DNA of 64,000 nt, from NCBI RefSeq assembly GCF_026151205.1, contig NC_087076.1, positions 21,198,828-21,262,827 of the forward strand, written 5' to 3'. The position numbers and the translations under genes are program-made. Each line of letters opens with the position of its first letter. Within the stretch, counting starts at the first letter, position 1. Shown in pieces: positions 1-11,600 of this stretch. Origin of the DNA: Bolinopsis microptera. Lineage: Eukaryota; Ctenophora; Tentaculata; Lobata; Bolinopsidae. The notes beneath the pieces were generated by a model. It was not told the origin of the DNA. It did not search any database and saw nothing but the letters and a program-made list of their open reading frames with translations.

Positions 1-59
1 ATACACCTTAAAGAAAATAATCACACTCCACACAACATTTATTTTTTAAATTTCAAAAT

Positions 60-2335
60 AAATCTCTAAATTTCTCGGTGACTGCCGATTTATAAAAACG
101 TTCAAATGATTTAAAGTTATCTCTCAAAAAAATCCGATTCCATTTATCAATCGGTTGCATTTCTTAAAATGTTAAAAGGGACACCAGTTCTACTGTTCGG
201 TGCGGTGTACAATGTTTACCATCTTCAGTGGTAGGTTGATACTATTACTAGTCAAATTGTTCATTAAGATAGCTTGAAATGTCTGGTTACAGCAGTATCT
301 CACAGTGGCGGAGGTCCGTGTCTTTTCTCGTGATCTTCATTTCAATATCATGAGGCTCGTTCTTGGATTCTGAAATGGTCGAGTGACAAAAATTTGTTAT
401 TATGTACTTTTTGGTAAAGACCACATTTCGTGTTCGGAACGTAAAAGTAGAAATGATCACATTTCATGAAATAATAATTATTGAACAGTTTGTAGAAAAT
501 TTTAAACAAAAAGAATATGTTTCACTTCTTGTACTTACTATTCACAGCTGCCTAACAAGGTTTACAAAGGGTTCACACTTTGTTTTGTCAGTTGAAATTT
601 TCGTTCCTGCTGAGTAAGAATCTGAGATAAAGTGTTATAATATGCTATAATAGCAAAACATGCAGATTTATGAAAACGTTTAAAATGATAAATCCGATTC
701 CATTTATCAATCGGTTGCATTTGTTAAAATCTTAAAAGGGACACCGGTTCTACTGTTTGGTACGGGGTACAATGTTTACCATCTTCAGTGGTAGGTTGAT
801 ACTAGTGAAATTGTCCATTAAGATAGCTTGAAATGTCTGGTTACAGCAGTATCTCACAGTGGCGGAGGTCTGTGCCTTTTCTCGAGATCTTTGTTTCAAT
901 ATCATGAGGCTCGTTCCTGAATTCTGAAACGGTCGAGTGACAAAAATCTGTTATTATGTACTTTTTGGTAAACACTACATTTCGTGTTCGGAACGTAAAA
1001 GTAGAAATGATCACATTTCATGAAATAATAATTATTGAACAGTTTGTAGAAAAATTTAAACGAGAAGAATATTTTTCACTTCTTGTACTTACTATTCACA
1101 GCTGCCTAAAAAGGTTTACAAAGGGTTCACATTTTGTTTTGTCGGTTGAAATGTTCGTTCCTGTTGAGTAAGGGTCTGAGATAAAGTGGTATAATATGCT
1201 ATAATAGCAATACATGCAGATTTATGAAAACGTTTAAAATGATTAACCCGATTCCCTTTATCAATCGGTTGCATTTCTTAAGATGTTAAAAGGGACACCG
1301 GTTCTACTGTTCGGTACGGTGTACAATGTTTACCATCTTCAGTGGTAGGTTGATATAGTCAAATTGTTTATTAAGATAGCTAATGTCTGGTTACAGCAGT
1401 ATCTCACAGTGGCGGAGGTCTGTGTCTTTTCTCGAGATCTTCGTCACAATATCATGAGGCTCGTTCCTGGATTCTGAAATGGTAGACTGACAAAAATCTG
1501 GTATTATATGTATAATAGTCTTTGATAAACACCAAAGTTCGTGTTCGGAACGTAAAAGTAGAAATGATCACATTTCATGAAATAATAATTATTGAACAGT
1601 TTGTAGACAAATTTAAACGAGAAGAATATTTTTTTCACTTCTTGTACTTACTATTCACAGCTGCCTAAAAAGGTTTACAAAGGGTTCACATTTTGTTCTG
1701 TCAGTTGAAATGTTCCTGTTGAGTAAGGGTCTGAAATAAATTGTTATAATATGATATAATAGTAATACATGCAGATTTATCTAAAACGTTTAAAATGATT
1801 AATCCGATTCCATTTATCAATCGGTTGCATTTCTTAAAATGTTAAAAGGGACACCGGTTCTACTGTTCGGTACAGTGTACAATGTTTACCTTCTTCGGTG
1901 GTAGGTTGATACAAGTCAAATTGTTCATTAAGATAGCTTAAAATGTCTGGTTACAGCAGTATCTCACAGTGGCGGAGGTCTGTGTCTTTTCTCGTGATTG
2001 TCGTTTCAATATCACGAGGCTCGTTCCTGGATTCTGAAATGGTCGAGTGACAAAAATTTGTTATTATGTAGTTTTTGGTAAACACCACATTTCGTGTTCG
2101 GAACGTAAAAGTAAAAATGATCACATTTCATGAGATAATAATTATTGAACAGTTTATAGAAAAATTTAAACGAGAAAAATATTTGTCACTTCTTGTACTT
2201 ACTATTCACAGCTGCCTAAAAAGGTTTACAAAGGGTTCACATTTTGTTTTGTCAGTTGAAAGGTTCGTTCCTACTGAGTAAGGATCTGAAATAAATTGTT
2301 ATTATATGATGTGATAGCAAAAAATCAAAACTTTG
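60..2335 (+). repeat. Tandem array, about 4 units of about 555 bp (family A)
   Basis: Four head-to-tail units have matching landmarks near 136, 691, 1248 and 1801, so the period is 553-557 bp. Each unit carries short ORFs of 68-71 codons (402-617, 956-1171, 2075-2281); the third unit's ORF is broken. The same family recurs singly at 5737-6043, in diverged longer forms at 4505-5310 and 7396-8300, and inverted at 26560-28445 and 30310-30775. I recognise no domain in the small ORFs; they probably reflect recent duplication rather than a gene. Confidence 0.85.
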
Positions 2336-2384
2336 TTAAATCTTTGAATATATTTTGAATTTTGTTTAATGTTAAATACATATT

Positions 2385-2925
2385 TATCACAGTGCTGGCA
2401 AGCACGACCGTTGCATTTATTGTGGGTATACTATGTTCCCCATTTACTATTATACCCCCTTTACTATTATACCCCCTTTACTATTATACCCCCTTTGGTA
2501 CACGTTACAAGCCTCTTTTGTGCACGCGAAGCGTGCACTCCGGCCGGAGGCGGCGGCCGAAGGCCGCCGCCTCCGGCAGGAGTTTTTCAGGCATTAAGAC
2601 TCATCGGAAGTCGTTCAGCAGATTTATTTTTAGTTCAAAACATTCTAATTTGATGTCAAAGATGACAGGAATAAAAAATAGTTATGTTGAGATTTTTAAG
2701 AAATTTGCATAAAATACTCGCCAGCACTGTTATACGAAATTCGGTAAAAAACCCAAAATCGCCATATTCAGGTGCCTTAAAAACCATCTTAAAATTGAGT
2801 TAGAGATCTGAAATTTTTCAGGGCGTCTAGACGTTGACCAAATCGACTGCAAAAAAAGTTTCAGGTTTCAGGAGCATCGGGAAATGGGTTTTCTAGAACC
2901 CCTGTTTTACGATAGATTGTCGTGA
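2385..2925. repeat. Dispersed repeat C, copy 1
   Basis: It is highly similar in direct orientation to 19500-19912, including a CAGTG(C/T)TGGC(A/G)AGCA-like motif near the left end and its complement GCCAGCACTG near 2725. Similarity continues to about 2925. No coding capacity is visible. Compared with copy 2, this copy carries an extra segment of about 90 bp (about 2495-2587) with a GC-rich double hairpin. Confidence 0.75.
2520..2577. other. GC-rich double hairpin, both with GAA triloops
   Basis: Stem 1 is GTGCACGC (2520-2527), loop GAA, GCGTGCAC (2531-2538). Stem 2 is 16 perfect base pairs (2543-2558 with 2562-2577), again around a GAA loop. The stems are separated by 4 bases. The local GC content is far above the surrounding AT-rich DNA, and the block is absent from repeat C copy 2. 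Confidence 0.9.
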
Positions 2926-2966
2926 TACATACATACATACATATATATACATATACATATATTCAG
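2925..2966. repeat. CATA/TA microsatellite
   Basis: Short run of CATA then TATACA units in AT-rich DNA. Confidence 0.85.
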
Positions 2967-3990
2967 GGATAGACGCTTTGCCAGTCAATTGTAGCCTGTA
3001 TTTAGGTGTCCATAGATTTAAAAGTATAAAAGATACAGCCATTTCCGACCACAGGTCTTGCAAATAATTGTTTACACTTTAGTTTACATTGTATAAAAAA
3101 ATTATTTGACGTCATAAACACCCCTTGATGACGTCATCAAGTTAACCGTTTTTAAAACTTGATTTTTGACAAAGTAATAACTTTTAAAATTAATTTTAAA
3201 CCATTAAGGAGTAATTGTATTCAAAATCTGAGGAAATTTTTACCTTAGATAATTGTTCAAGCATTCTGAAAATCTACCGGAAAGTTTTTCTAGCTTGCTC
3301 CTTCATAAAGATATTCGTCATTGAAGTTTGTGCTTTTTTGAAGAATTATTTTATAAAAACGTCAATTTTGCGATTTAGTATTCTCTGGTGTTGGGCCATG
3401 CCTTGGGTTGTGGAGCTCAGTTCAGCTTCCTATAGGTATAAATTGTGCATTAGGCTAGTTTTAAAGTTGAAAATCGAAAAGTTGCACACGTGGGGACACG
3501 CCCAAATTGATAGAAAATTGCTAAAATCACTGAAAATTGCTGTTTTCGTCATTTTCTGTCTACTTTAGAGTGCCGTTGTGATTACAGTTCTTCTTGAAAT
3601 AATTTGAAACTTTGCATGCCTATTAAACTATATATAATACAATTACATGCAAAAATTTACGGCGATTCAATATTGGATGCGCACGCAACGTCCGCTCAAA
3701 GTTTGCACGTGCGAAAGGTGAGAATTTTGCTCATTCGTGATTTCCAACAAATTCTGCTTTGCCACGACAGTTTAATGTCATTATATATGAATTTAATGCC
3801 AACTTGAATGAGTATTAAGTGGCATATTCAGTCAGTGATCGACCGATATGCTTCCCTAAACACAAGGAAATGTTTTTTAAAGGAAAAATTTCGAAATCGT
3901 TGAAACTTCCTCCTTATTAATGAATATATCAGTTTATGTTTCGACTTTATAAAGTACCCTGACATTATAATCAAAAAGAGATGATATTTT
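2967..3990. other. No supported feature
   Basis: AT-rich DNA. Two short open frames (3215-3568 and 3604-3807) show no domain, splice context or repeat homology that I can recognise. Confidence 0.5.
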
Positions 3991-3991
3991 A

Positions 3992-4500
3992 CCAAAACCC
4001 ATAATCATGGGTAGAGTGGACCGCTGCCAGTGTCTCTCTTTCCCAAACAAAAGGAAATGATATTAATTTGATTGACCGTTCTCAAATGCAAAATGATACC
4101 GAGAATGAAATCGGTCGCTCGCTTTTCCCATTCATTTACAATTGTAATACTAATAGATTAAGAAGAACTACCCCAAGGCAGCTGTACTCGGCAATGAAGA
4201 TTCAATAAACTTCAGCTTGTTCAATAAGTAATAACTACCACCCTTGTCCCTTACCCCGAAATACTAGGTATCGACCCGAACGCAACCCAAAGAGATTTTT
4301 ACAGCATCTGATTGACATGTAATCAATCGAAAATTATTACAATTCGTAAGCCGTGAATGAATGGGAAAAGCGAGCGACCGATTTCATTCTCGGTATCATT
4401 TTGCATTTGAGAACGGTCAATCAAATTAATATCATTTCCTTTTGTTTGGGAAAGAGAGACACTGGCAGCGGTCCACTCTACCCATGATTATGGGTTTTGG
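3992..4500. mobile_element. Foldback MITE with terminal inverted repeats of about 147 bp and TA target duplication
   Basis: The ends starting CCAAAACCCATAATCATGGG (3992 onward) recur as a near-perfect inverse at 4354-4500. TA directly flanks each side, as expected for Tc1/mariner-type insertions. The 200-bp middle is non-coding. Diverged half copies lie at 14230-14450 and 24514-24710. Confidence 0.88.
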
Positions 4501-5397
4501 TAAATAAATGATATGTATTTAACATTGAATAATGTTTATAAATGTTTATAAACACAAACATGTCTCACAGTGATGGAGTTATGTGTCTTTTTCAGGGTAT
4601 TCATCCCTTATCAATGCCATGAAGCTCGTTTCTGTAATCTGTATTCTGAAATGGTGATTTGATTGCCGAGTGACACATTATTTCTGGTATTGTACATGTA
4701 ATTTCTGGTGATCAGCACAGTTCATGTTCAAAATTTGATCACAGTCAAGTTCAAAATAAGTTAGATAATATCAATGTGTGTATTAAACAGCGATTGAATT
4801 TTAGGAATTCAGCACAATAGAAGTGTTATCACGAAAAATCACTTTAAAAAAGGTCATTTTACTAACCTTCAATTACTAACCATCAATTCTCATTAATTGG
4901 TTGAAGCTGATATCCTTTCTTTCTACCTGTTGAAAATTCGTATAGTCTTTATACTGCATCGTCTTCGTTCCTGGAGTTGGTTATTAATAACTTAAAATAA
5001 GAGTAAATTATCATTAATTTACGATAATATAAAGATCTTCTCGCTTTTGCCAAATTTGAAATGGAAAGCACCGGATCTCCAGTCAGTTTCTAATATTTGC
5101 TAGACAATATTACCAAGCTATCAATGGTGTATGTAATAACAATTAACTAGATTCTACTTATTAAGTATAGGTACGTACCGTAATTGTAGCTGCTGATTAA
5201 GCTGAAAGTTGGTTTAAAAACGAAGGCAAATAACTTTGCTTTTCTAAAGTTGTTATATATTAGGGCTGGATAAACTTCAGCAGTTGAAAACTAATTACAA
5301 CACTACAAATCTATTACATTTATTGAGTATTATGTAACGCGATGGAAATATTTTAAGCGGGTAATATCATCCTGTCCAAACCCAGGATACATAACAT

Positions 5398-5706
5398 CAG
5401 TGGCGTAACAAAGGGCCCCGCTGACCCCGCTGTGCGTGACTGCGGGGGGGGGGGGCGCCGTCTTAGGGGGGGGGGCGCCAAATCGTCGTTTGAATGTGGG
5501 ACAATTTCGAAAACTTAACTTAAGCACTAGCAAAACTGCGCGTTTTGCTCTAGAAACGCACTTTTTTAGAGATTTTACCGGCGTATTCTCCCAAATCACC
5601 TAATTTGTTCAATTTTAGGGAGGGGTACCAAAAGGGGAGGGGGCGCCAACAGGGGGGCGCTTTTTCGGCGGGGGGGGGGGCGCCAACAGGCAACGTTTTG
5701 CCACTG
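5398..5706. mobile_element. Non-autonomous hAT-like element with 8-bp target duplication
   Basis: The element starts CAGTGGCGTAAC and ends GTTTTGCCACTG, imperfect inverted ends typical of hAT. It is flanked by a perfect 8-bp duplication, CATAACAT (5390-5397 and 5707-5714). The interior has long G runs and GGCGCC motifs and encodes nothing. Fragments of the same family lie at 16245-16657 and, inverted, at 46393-46625. Confidence 0.92.
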
Positions 5707-5736
5707 CATAACATGAAGACTTTCTTGTAACTTTGT

Positions 5737-6043
5737 ATGAGAAGTATTAATATAAAGATATAAGCCTTATAATGTTACAATTTTTTGGATATTGATTGAG
5801 CAGTTTTTTTGAAAGATTTCGACGAAAAGAGTAATCTTTCGCTTCTTGTACTTACTGCTCACAGCTCGTAAAATGGTCAACAAAGGATTCACATTTTGTC
5901 TTTTCAGTTGAAAGGTTCGTTCCCGCTGAGCAGTGAGCACTGAGCAAGGGTCTGAAACAAATTGTTATAATATGATATAATAGCAATACATCACACCTTT
6001 GCTAAATCTTTGAATAGATTTTGAATTTAATTTAATGTTAAAC
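5737..6043 (+). repeat. Family A repeat, partial unit
   Basis: It matches the second half of the 555-bp array units and the inverted right-arm block 27370-27600. Confidence 0.75.
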
Positions 6044-7395
6044 CGATATTACACTTTTACATTCGTTGCTAAATTGTAGCTCTCTTATCAGCAGTTTTGT
6101 GTGCGCGTTGAATTATCTCTCTGGCTTTGTAGATTTGTATACATTGTTTGTACATTTTCTGTACAACGTGTACGATGCCTTTGCCGCTACAGAATGAACA
6201 CTTGGATATGCTAGATGATGCTATGGTTATGAATGGCCAGTTCCTTACGGAGTATGTGAATCAGATACACATGGCAACTAACAGTATTTTCAAGGAGATT
6301 AGAAGTAAAATCGGTGCCGAACACAACGATGATGTGCAATTTGACAAACTGAACCAGAGAAGTGTGCCTAGAGAGAGTTTATCAGAATGGCTAGAGACAG
6401 TGTGCTGTTTGCTGAACGATTATTGTGGTCCATTGTTACAATCTGCCACAGAAACAGCTACCGACAACAGGGTGTTCAGGAAAGAAAAAATAGTAGATGC
6501 GAATAAGATCATAGAACTGCAAGAGAAGTTACTCTCTAAGCAAGAAGAAGATATGACAAAAATCAGTGATCTGCAGGAGAAGTTAGCTTTGAAGAAGGAT
6601 GACGAGATTGGAACTGTGAAAAGTGCAGCTCAGAAAGAGATTAAGACCTTTTCGTCTCTGTTGAAAAACACGTGCAAAAACGCCTTTGCACCGAAGAAAA
6701 TCCAAGCTGCAGTAAAAAGGGTTGCCCTAGAAGAAGATCGAAGTAAAAGTCTGATTATATTTGGGATCCCAGAGACTGAGGAGAACTTGGATGCTAAGGT
6801 ATCTGGTATTTTGTTGGACCATCTCAACGAAAAACCAAAAATTTTGAGATGTAATAGAGTTGGAAAGGACACAAGTGAACGAGTCAGACCAGTTAAATTC
6901 ACTTTGTCAAGCTCAGATCAAGCTCGTACCATCTTGAGCAAGACTAAGTTATTAAGACATGTAGACGGGTTTACTTCTGTTTACATAACTCCTGATAGAT
7001 CAGCTGCATACAGAATAGCCTACAACAAAGTTGTCGTCCAGCTACTCAATAAAAGGACAGCAGAGCCGGACAAAGTTCACGTAATCAGGAACTTTAGAGT
7101 CATTAGCTCGGAGAAGGAGCCTTGAGAGTTTTATATTTTCTATAAGTACAATATTATATGTTTTGATTCATTGATTAATTAATTGTTGCTAGGGCCCAAT
7201 GTTATTGCGGGTGTGGTATTTACTGCACACTACCGTGTTTTGGTTACCCCTCTCTCAATACATAATTTGGCTTTCGATATTCTGGGATAGTGAAAATTAG
7301 GGCTATATCGGTTTTTTCCTTTTATAACTGGGTTTATTTAGAAGCATTCAATTCTGTATAATTATGTATTGTTTGAAAAGTTTTAGATTAAAAAA
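6044..7395 (+). mobile_element. ORF1-only LINE-like retroposon (HAL1-like organisation)
   Basis: The right duplication arm (27330-27400) is continuous where this block interrupts the left arm, giving an empty site. The inserted unit is about 1.35 kb, carries one intact ORF and ends in an A-rich tail (about 7387-7396). TTAAA occurs at both edges and may be the target duplication. No reverse transcriptase frame is present. Confidence 0.7.
6148..7125 (+). CDS. LINE ORF1-like protein (coiled coil plus RRM-like domain)
   Basis: This open frame of 325 codons may start at the second Met (6175), which follows a GTACAACGTGTACG stretch and gives 316 residues. A charged, heptad-like region around residues 105-165 (repeats of LQEKL) suggests a coiled coil. 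It is followed by RSKSLIIFGIPE and CNRVGKD-x-RPVKF motifs (about residues 205-260) and a VYITPDRS motif, the layout of the RRM-like nucleic-acid chaperone of L1/CR1-type ORF1 proteins. Such proteins bind the element's RNA in the cytoplasm. No ORF2 follows, so any mobility would depend on a partner element. It could instead be a domesticated gene, because the frame is fully intact. The family call rests on motif order only. Confidence 0.75.
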   Translation: MYIFCTTCTMPLPLQNEHLDMLDDAMVMNGQFLTEYVNQIHMATNSIFKEIRSKIGAEHNDDVQFDKLNQRSVPRESLSEWLETVCCLLNDYCGPLLQSATETATDNRVFRKEKIVDANKIIELQEKLLSKQEEDMTKISDLQEKLALKKDDEIGTVKSAAQKEIKTFSSLLKNTCKNAFAPKKIQAAVKRVALEEDRSKSLIIFGIPETEENLDAKVSGILLDHLNEKPKILRCNRVGKDTSERVRPVKFTLSSSDQARTILSKTKLLRHVDGFTSVYITPDRSAAYRIAYNKVVVQLLNKRTAEPDKVHVIRNFRVISSEKEP

Positions 7396-8300
7396 AATAC
7401 ATATTTATAAATAATATGTATTTAACATTGAATAATGTTAATAAATTTTTATAAACACAAATATGTCTCACAGTGATGGAGTTATGTGTCTTTTATCGGG
7501 GTATTCATCACTTATCAATGCCATGAAGCTCGTTTTGTAATCTGTATTCTGAAATGGTGATTTTATTGCCGAGTGACACAATATTTTTGGTATTGTACAT
7601 GTAATCTCTGGTAATCAACACGGTTCATGTTCAAAATGTAAAATTTGGTCACAGTTAAACTGGAAAATAATTAAGATGCTTTAATTTTGTCTTTGCCTTA
7701 TGATGAGTTATACTTTAGTTTACTTTTACACATTTGCTCACATCACTCACAGTCAGCCACTCTGACATGGTTAACATTTAACAACAACCTTCCTTGTGTT
7801 GTTGGTTAATCATATGATCGGGATATAAATACCTCATTTCATTTCATAATAGCAATGTGTTTTAAACAGCAATTGAATTTTAGGAATTCAGCACAATAGA
7901 AGTGTTGCAGTATATGACGAAAAAAAAACAAACACTTTAAGTGGACATTTTTCTTACTAACCTTAAATTCTCATAAATTAATTGGAGGTGATATTCTCTC
8001 TCTTTCTTCCTGTTCATCTCTATTCTGTCGACATTCGTATAGACTTTATACATCATCGTCATTGTTCCTGGGGTTGTTAATTATTAACTTGAGATAGGAG
8101 TAGATTATCGTTAGACCTTATGAAGATCTTCTGGTTTTTGTTATTTGAAATGGATATCACCAGATTTGCGGTTAGTATCTAATATTTGCTAGACTATATC
8201 ATCAAGGGTTTATGTTTGAGCTGGATTCTACGTACATCTCACGATTGTATTAAGTGTTTTCGTTTAAATTGAATATATTTATGAAACAAAGTGTTTTACT
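7396..8300. repeat. Family A repeat, diverged long form
   Basis: It resembles 4505-5310 and is matched inverted by 26560-27370 in the right arm. No coding potential is visible. Confidence 0.7.
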
Positions 8301-8651
8301 ATGTTATAATGAAAATGCATTCTTTGTTAAATTTTTGAATTTAAATTGATTTTACATTTTATTTTGCTTTGTCAAATGCTGTTGTGTTGGGATCTCAGAA
8401 CAGGTTACCTCGATAACTTTTCTGGGGACTTATGGGTACTGGGTTTCTGCTGTCATACTTTTCCATCCGGAAACTCAAACACACATTTTCTTATTTGGAT
8501 ATCTAAGTTAGATTGCAGTATCATCTGAGCTATTTGTCATAGCCCATCAACTGTAAGATTAAATTAAATCAGTTTTCTATAGTAATATAACCATTAACCA
8601 ACTCTCCCCCTTACGACATTATTTTACCCCCTTTCGTCAGTTATGCTGATA

Positions 8652-11600
8652 CTACCCTGGTTGTACGAAGAGTTTAGTTATCCTTTTGTAGTGATGATTA
8701 TGGTCATTTAGCATATCCGCCTCTACAATACCTGTATTTACACACTCGGGTTCATTAAAATCGAAAATAAATTCCGTTCCTGAGGTGCAGGTCACCTCGC
8801 TGCTCCCTTTATGGAGAGCTCTGGAGTCAACACAATTCACTTCCACCACGGTTCCTGGGACTACTGGGAACTGTGTTGTTGTTCTGATCGCAGTTCTCCA
8901 CTCAGGCTTCAGTCCCGTACAGCTCACTGTCGATATGTCATATTAAATCACGTTAAATTGATTAATAAGGGTTATTTTGACGGTTTCCTGTGTTTTCTTC
9001 CGCAGTTCCGCGATTTAGTTTTCCTGTCCCAACCCGAACCCTTTCAAGCAACCTCAAATATAACTATACTATCGTTTGCTCGGTGGTCCAAGTCTCAAAT
9101 ACTGTATACAATTTACCATTCTGTAGCGCAGTTAAATTAAATTTAAAACATAACAATAATATAAAATTTAAAGTTATCTTACCACAGGCAGTTTTGTTAG
9201 TGTTTGGTTTCCATCCAGCGTCGCATGTCTCACAGCTTGTCATAGCATCATTCCGATATGTTCCTTCCCCACACGGCTCTGGAATTATAACGTTATATAT
9301 TATTACAACTGGTAAATCGTTGTGGAAGATAAGGAAATCGTTATTATATAAGTACACTTCAGATGTGTTAAATCAAATTAGATTTAAAACAATAGGTGAA
9401 TAATTAAATATCCACACAACCACGGTTTTTTGATAGAATTATTACCACCCAGACTCTTACGGTTCTTGTCTTTTCTTACCACAAATTTGCCTTCTTGATT
9501 CTAAGCCCTATCTGGCGCCTTATCCTGATCCCGTCTTAACCCTTAGCCTATCTTTGCCCATCTATATAATATAGATATAATCATCTCAGCTCTATTTAGA
9601 AGTTATTGTGAGTACCAATATCCTCGGTTTTCATTCTATAATTGCACAGTTATTTCAAATTTAAAACACAGCAATAATATTAAATATAAGCTTCAAAGTT
9701 ATCTTACCACAGGCTGTTTTGTCAGAGTTTGGTGTCAATCCAGCGTCACATGTCTCACAGCTTGTCATAGCATCATTCCGATATGTTCCTTCTACACACG
9801 GCTCTACAATTATAACGTTAAAAATGGCAAATCGTTGTGGAAGATAAGAAAATCGTTATTATATAAGTACACTTCATATGTGTTACAATTACATAAGATT
9901 TAAAACAATAGGTAAAAAATTAAATATCCACACAACCACGGTTTTTGTTAGAATTATTACCACCCAAACTCTCACGGTTCTTGTCTTTTCGTACCACAAA
10001 TTTGCCTTCTTGATTCTAAGCCCAATCTGGCGCCTTATCCTTATCCCGTCTAGTCTTAACCCTTATCCTATCTTTGCCCATCTATAATCTATATAGATAT
10101 AATCATCTCAGCTCGGTTCTTGTTAACAATTCTTACCACATTTTGTTCTCCCTGAGTTTCGTTCCTGGCCAAGTTCACAAGTTGTACACAAGGCTGCTCC
10201 TTCTGAACTGATCGTGTTATCAAGGCATTCTTCACATGTGTTCATTTCAATGTTCTTGTAGCTTCCAGCTGGACATAGCTCTGAAGAATTAGGAAATCTT
10301 TAAGCAGCAATTCGTTTGAACTACCTTATTTAGAAGTTATTGTGAGTACCAATATCCTCAGTTTTCATTCTATTATAGCACAGTCAATTCAAATTTAAAA
10401 CACAACAATAATATTAAATATAAGCTTTAAAGTTATCTTACCACAGGCTGTTTTGTCAGAGTTTAGGGTCAATCCAGCGTCACATGTCTCACAGTTTGTC
10501 ATAGCATCATTCCGATATGTTCCTTCTGCACACGGCCCTGGAATTAATAACGTTAAAACTGGCAAATCGTAGTGGTAGATAAGAAAATCGTTATTGTATA
10601 ACTATTTAAGTACAGTTCAGATGCGTTACAATAACATTAGATTTAAAACAATATGTGAAAAATTAAATATCCACATATTCCACGATTTTTCGAGGAAATT
10701 ATTGCCACCCAGACTCTTACGGTTCTTGTAATTTTCACCACAAATTTTCCTTCTTGGTTCTAAGCCCAATACTAATTTAAATTGCTATCAGTCATTAGGA
10801 TTAAAACTAAAAATTCGGCTCATCAACAAACTATATGGCACAATCCACATATTGTGTAAACTCTGCAAAATAAATATTGAACCAAAAAAGTTTTGAGTTT
10901 GTTTGGTAAAATACCTTACTGCTTATGTTCAAGATATTTTGTAAAAACATCAGTTTTCAATTGATAATTGTTTCAACCTTAATAGCTGAAAATGGCTTGT
11001 CTCCATGATGTCTACTACAAAATATGCAATATTTCTAAATCATAGTTAGCTATTTTGCAATCTGAAAGAATATGATTTCATTTCATTCGGAGAACAGTAA
11101 ATGATAAAATGATGACCACTTTATTAAGTTATACATAACAATATGTACTAACTATTTACTATCCTATATCCCATATCCTATACTATATGCGTTTATGTTA
11201 AACAACTAAATAACATACTTAAAATTTAGACAGAAAACACGTAATCACGAGCTTACGAGAGAATCATCAAGTTGTCTTATTTTTAAATTAAAGTTATTGT
11301 TTGTTAAACCAAAGCTTGTTGTTATTAGTCACCTGGTCCGTAGTAATCAGATGCTGAGTCAGAGGAAAAGAACTTTATCTTTGTCACGTCTCTGTTCCAG
11401 TACGTGCTCCAACTACTGTCACTACACGTTGCTTGAGAGATCAGTATGTTGAGCACCTCTACCTCGTTACAGTGTATCACTAGTCTAACACCTGCAGTTC
11501 TGGTTAGAGTGATACGCCACACCTTGTCAGTAGGAGAGGGGGGATTAACATGGAGGTTCATGTAGGGTGTGTTGCAGTAGCCGAGGTTGTATTGTGGAGT

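Noticed and set aside
8652-8731. Treating the left secreted gene as continuing beyond the donor at 8731
   Set aside because: A conserved GT donor exists, but no matching downstream exon is visible; read-through to the stop at 8652 is simpler. Kept as an alternative in the annotation.
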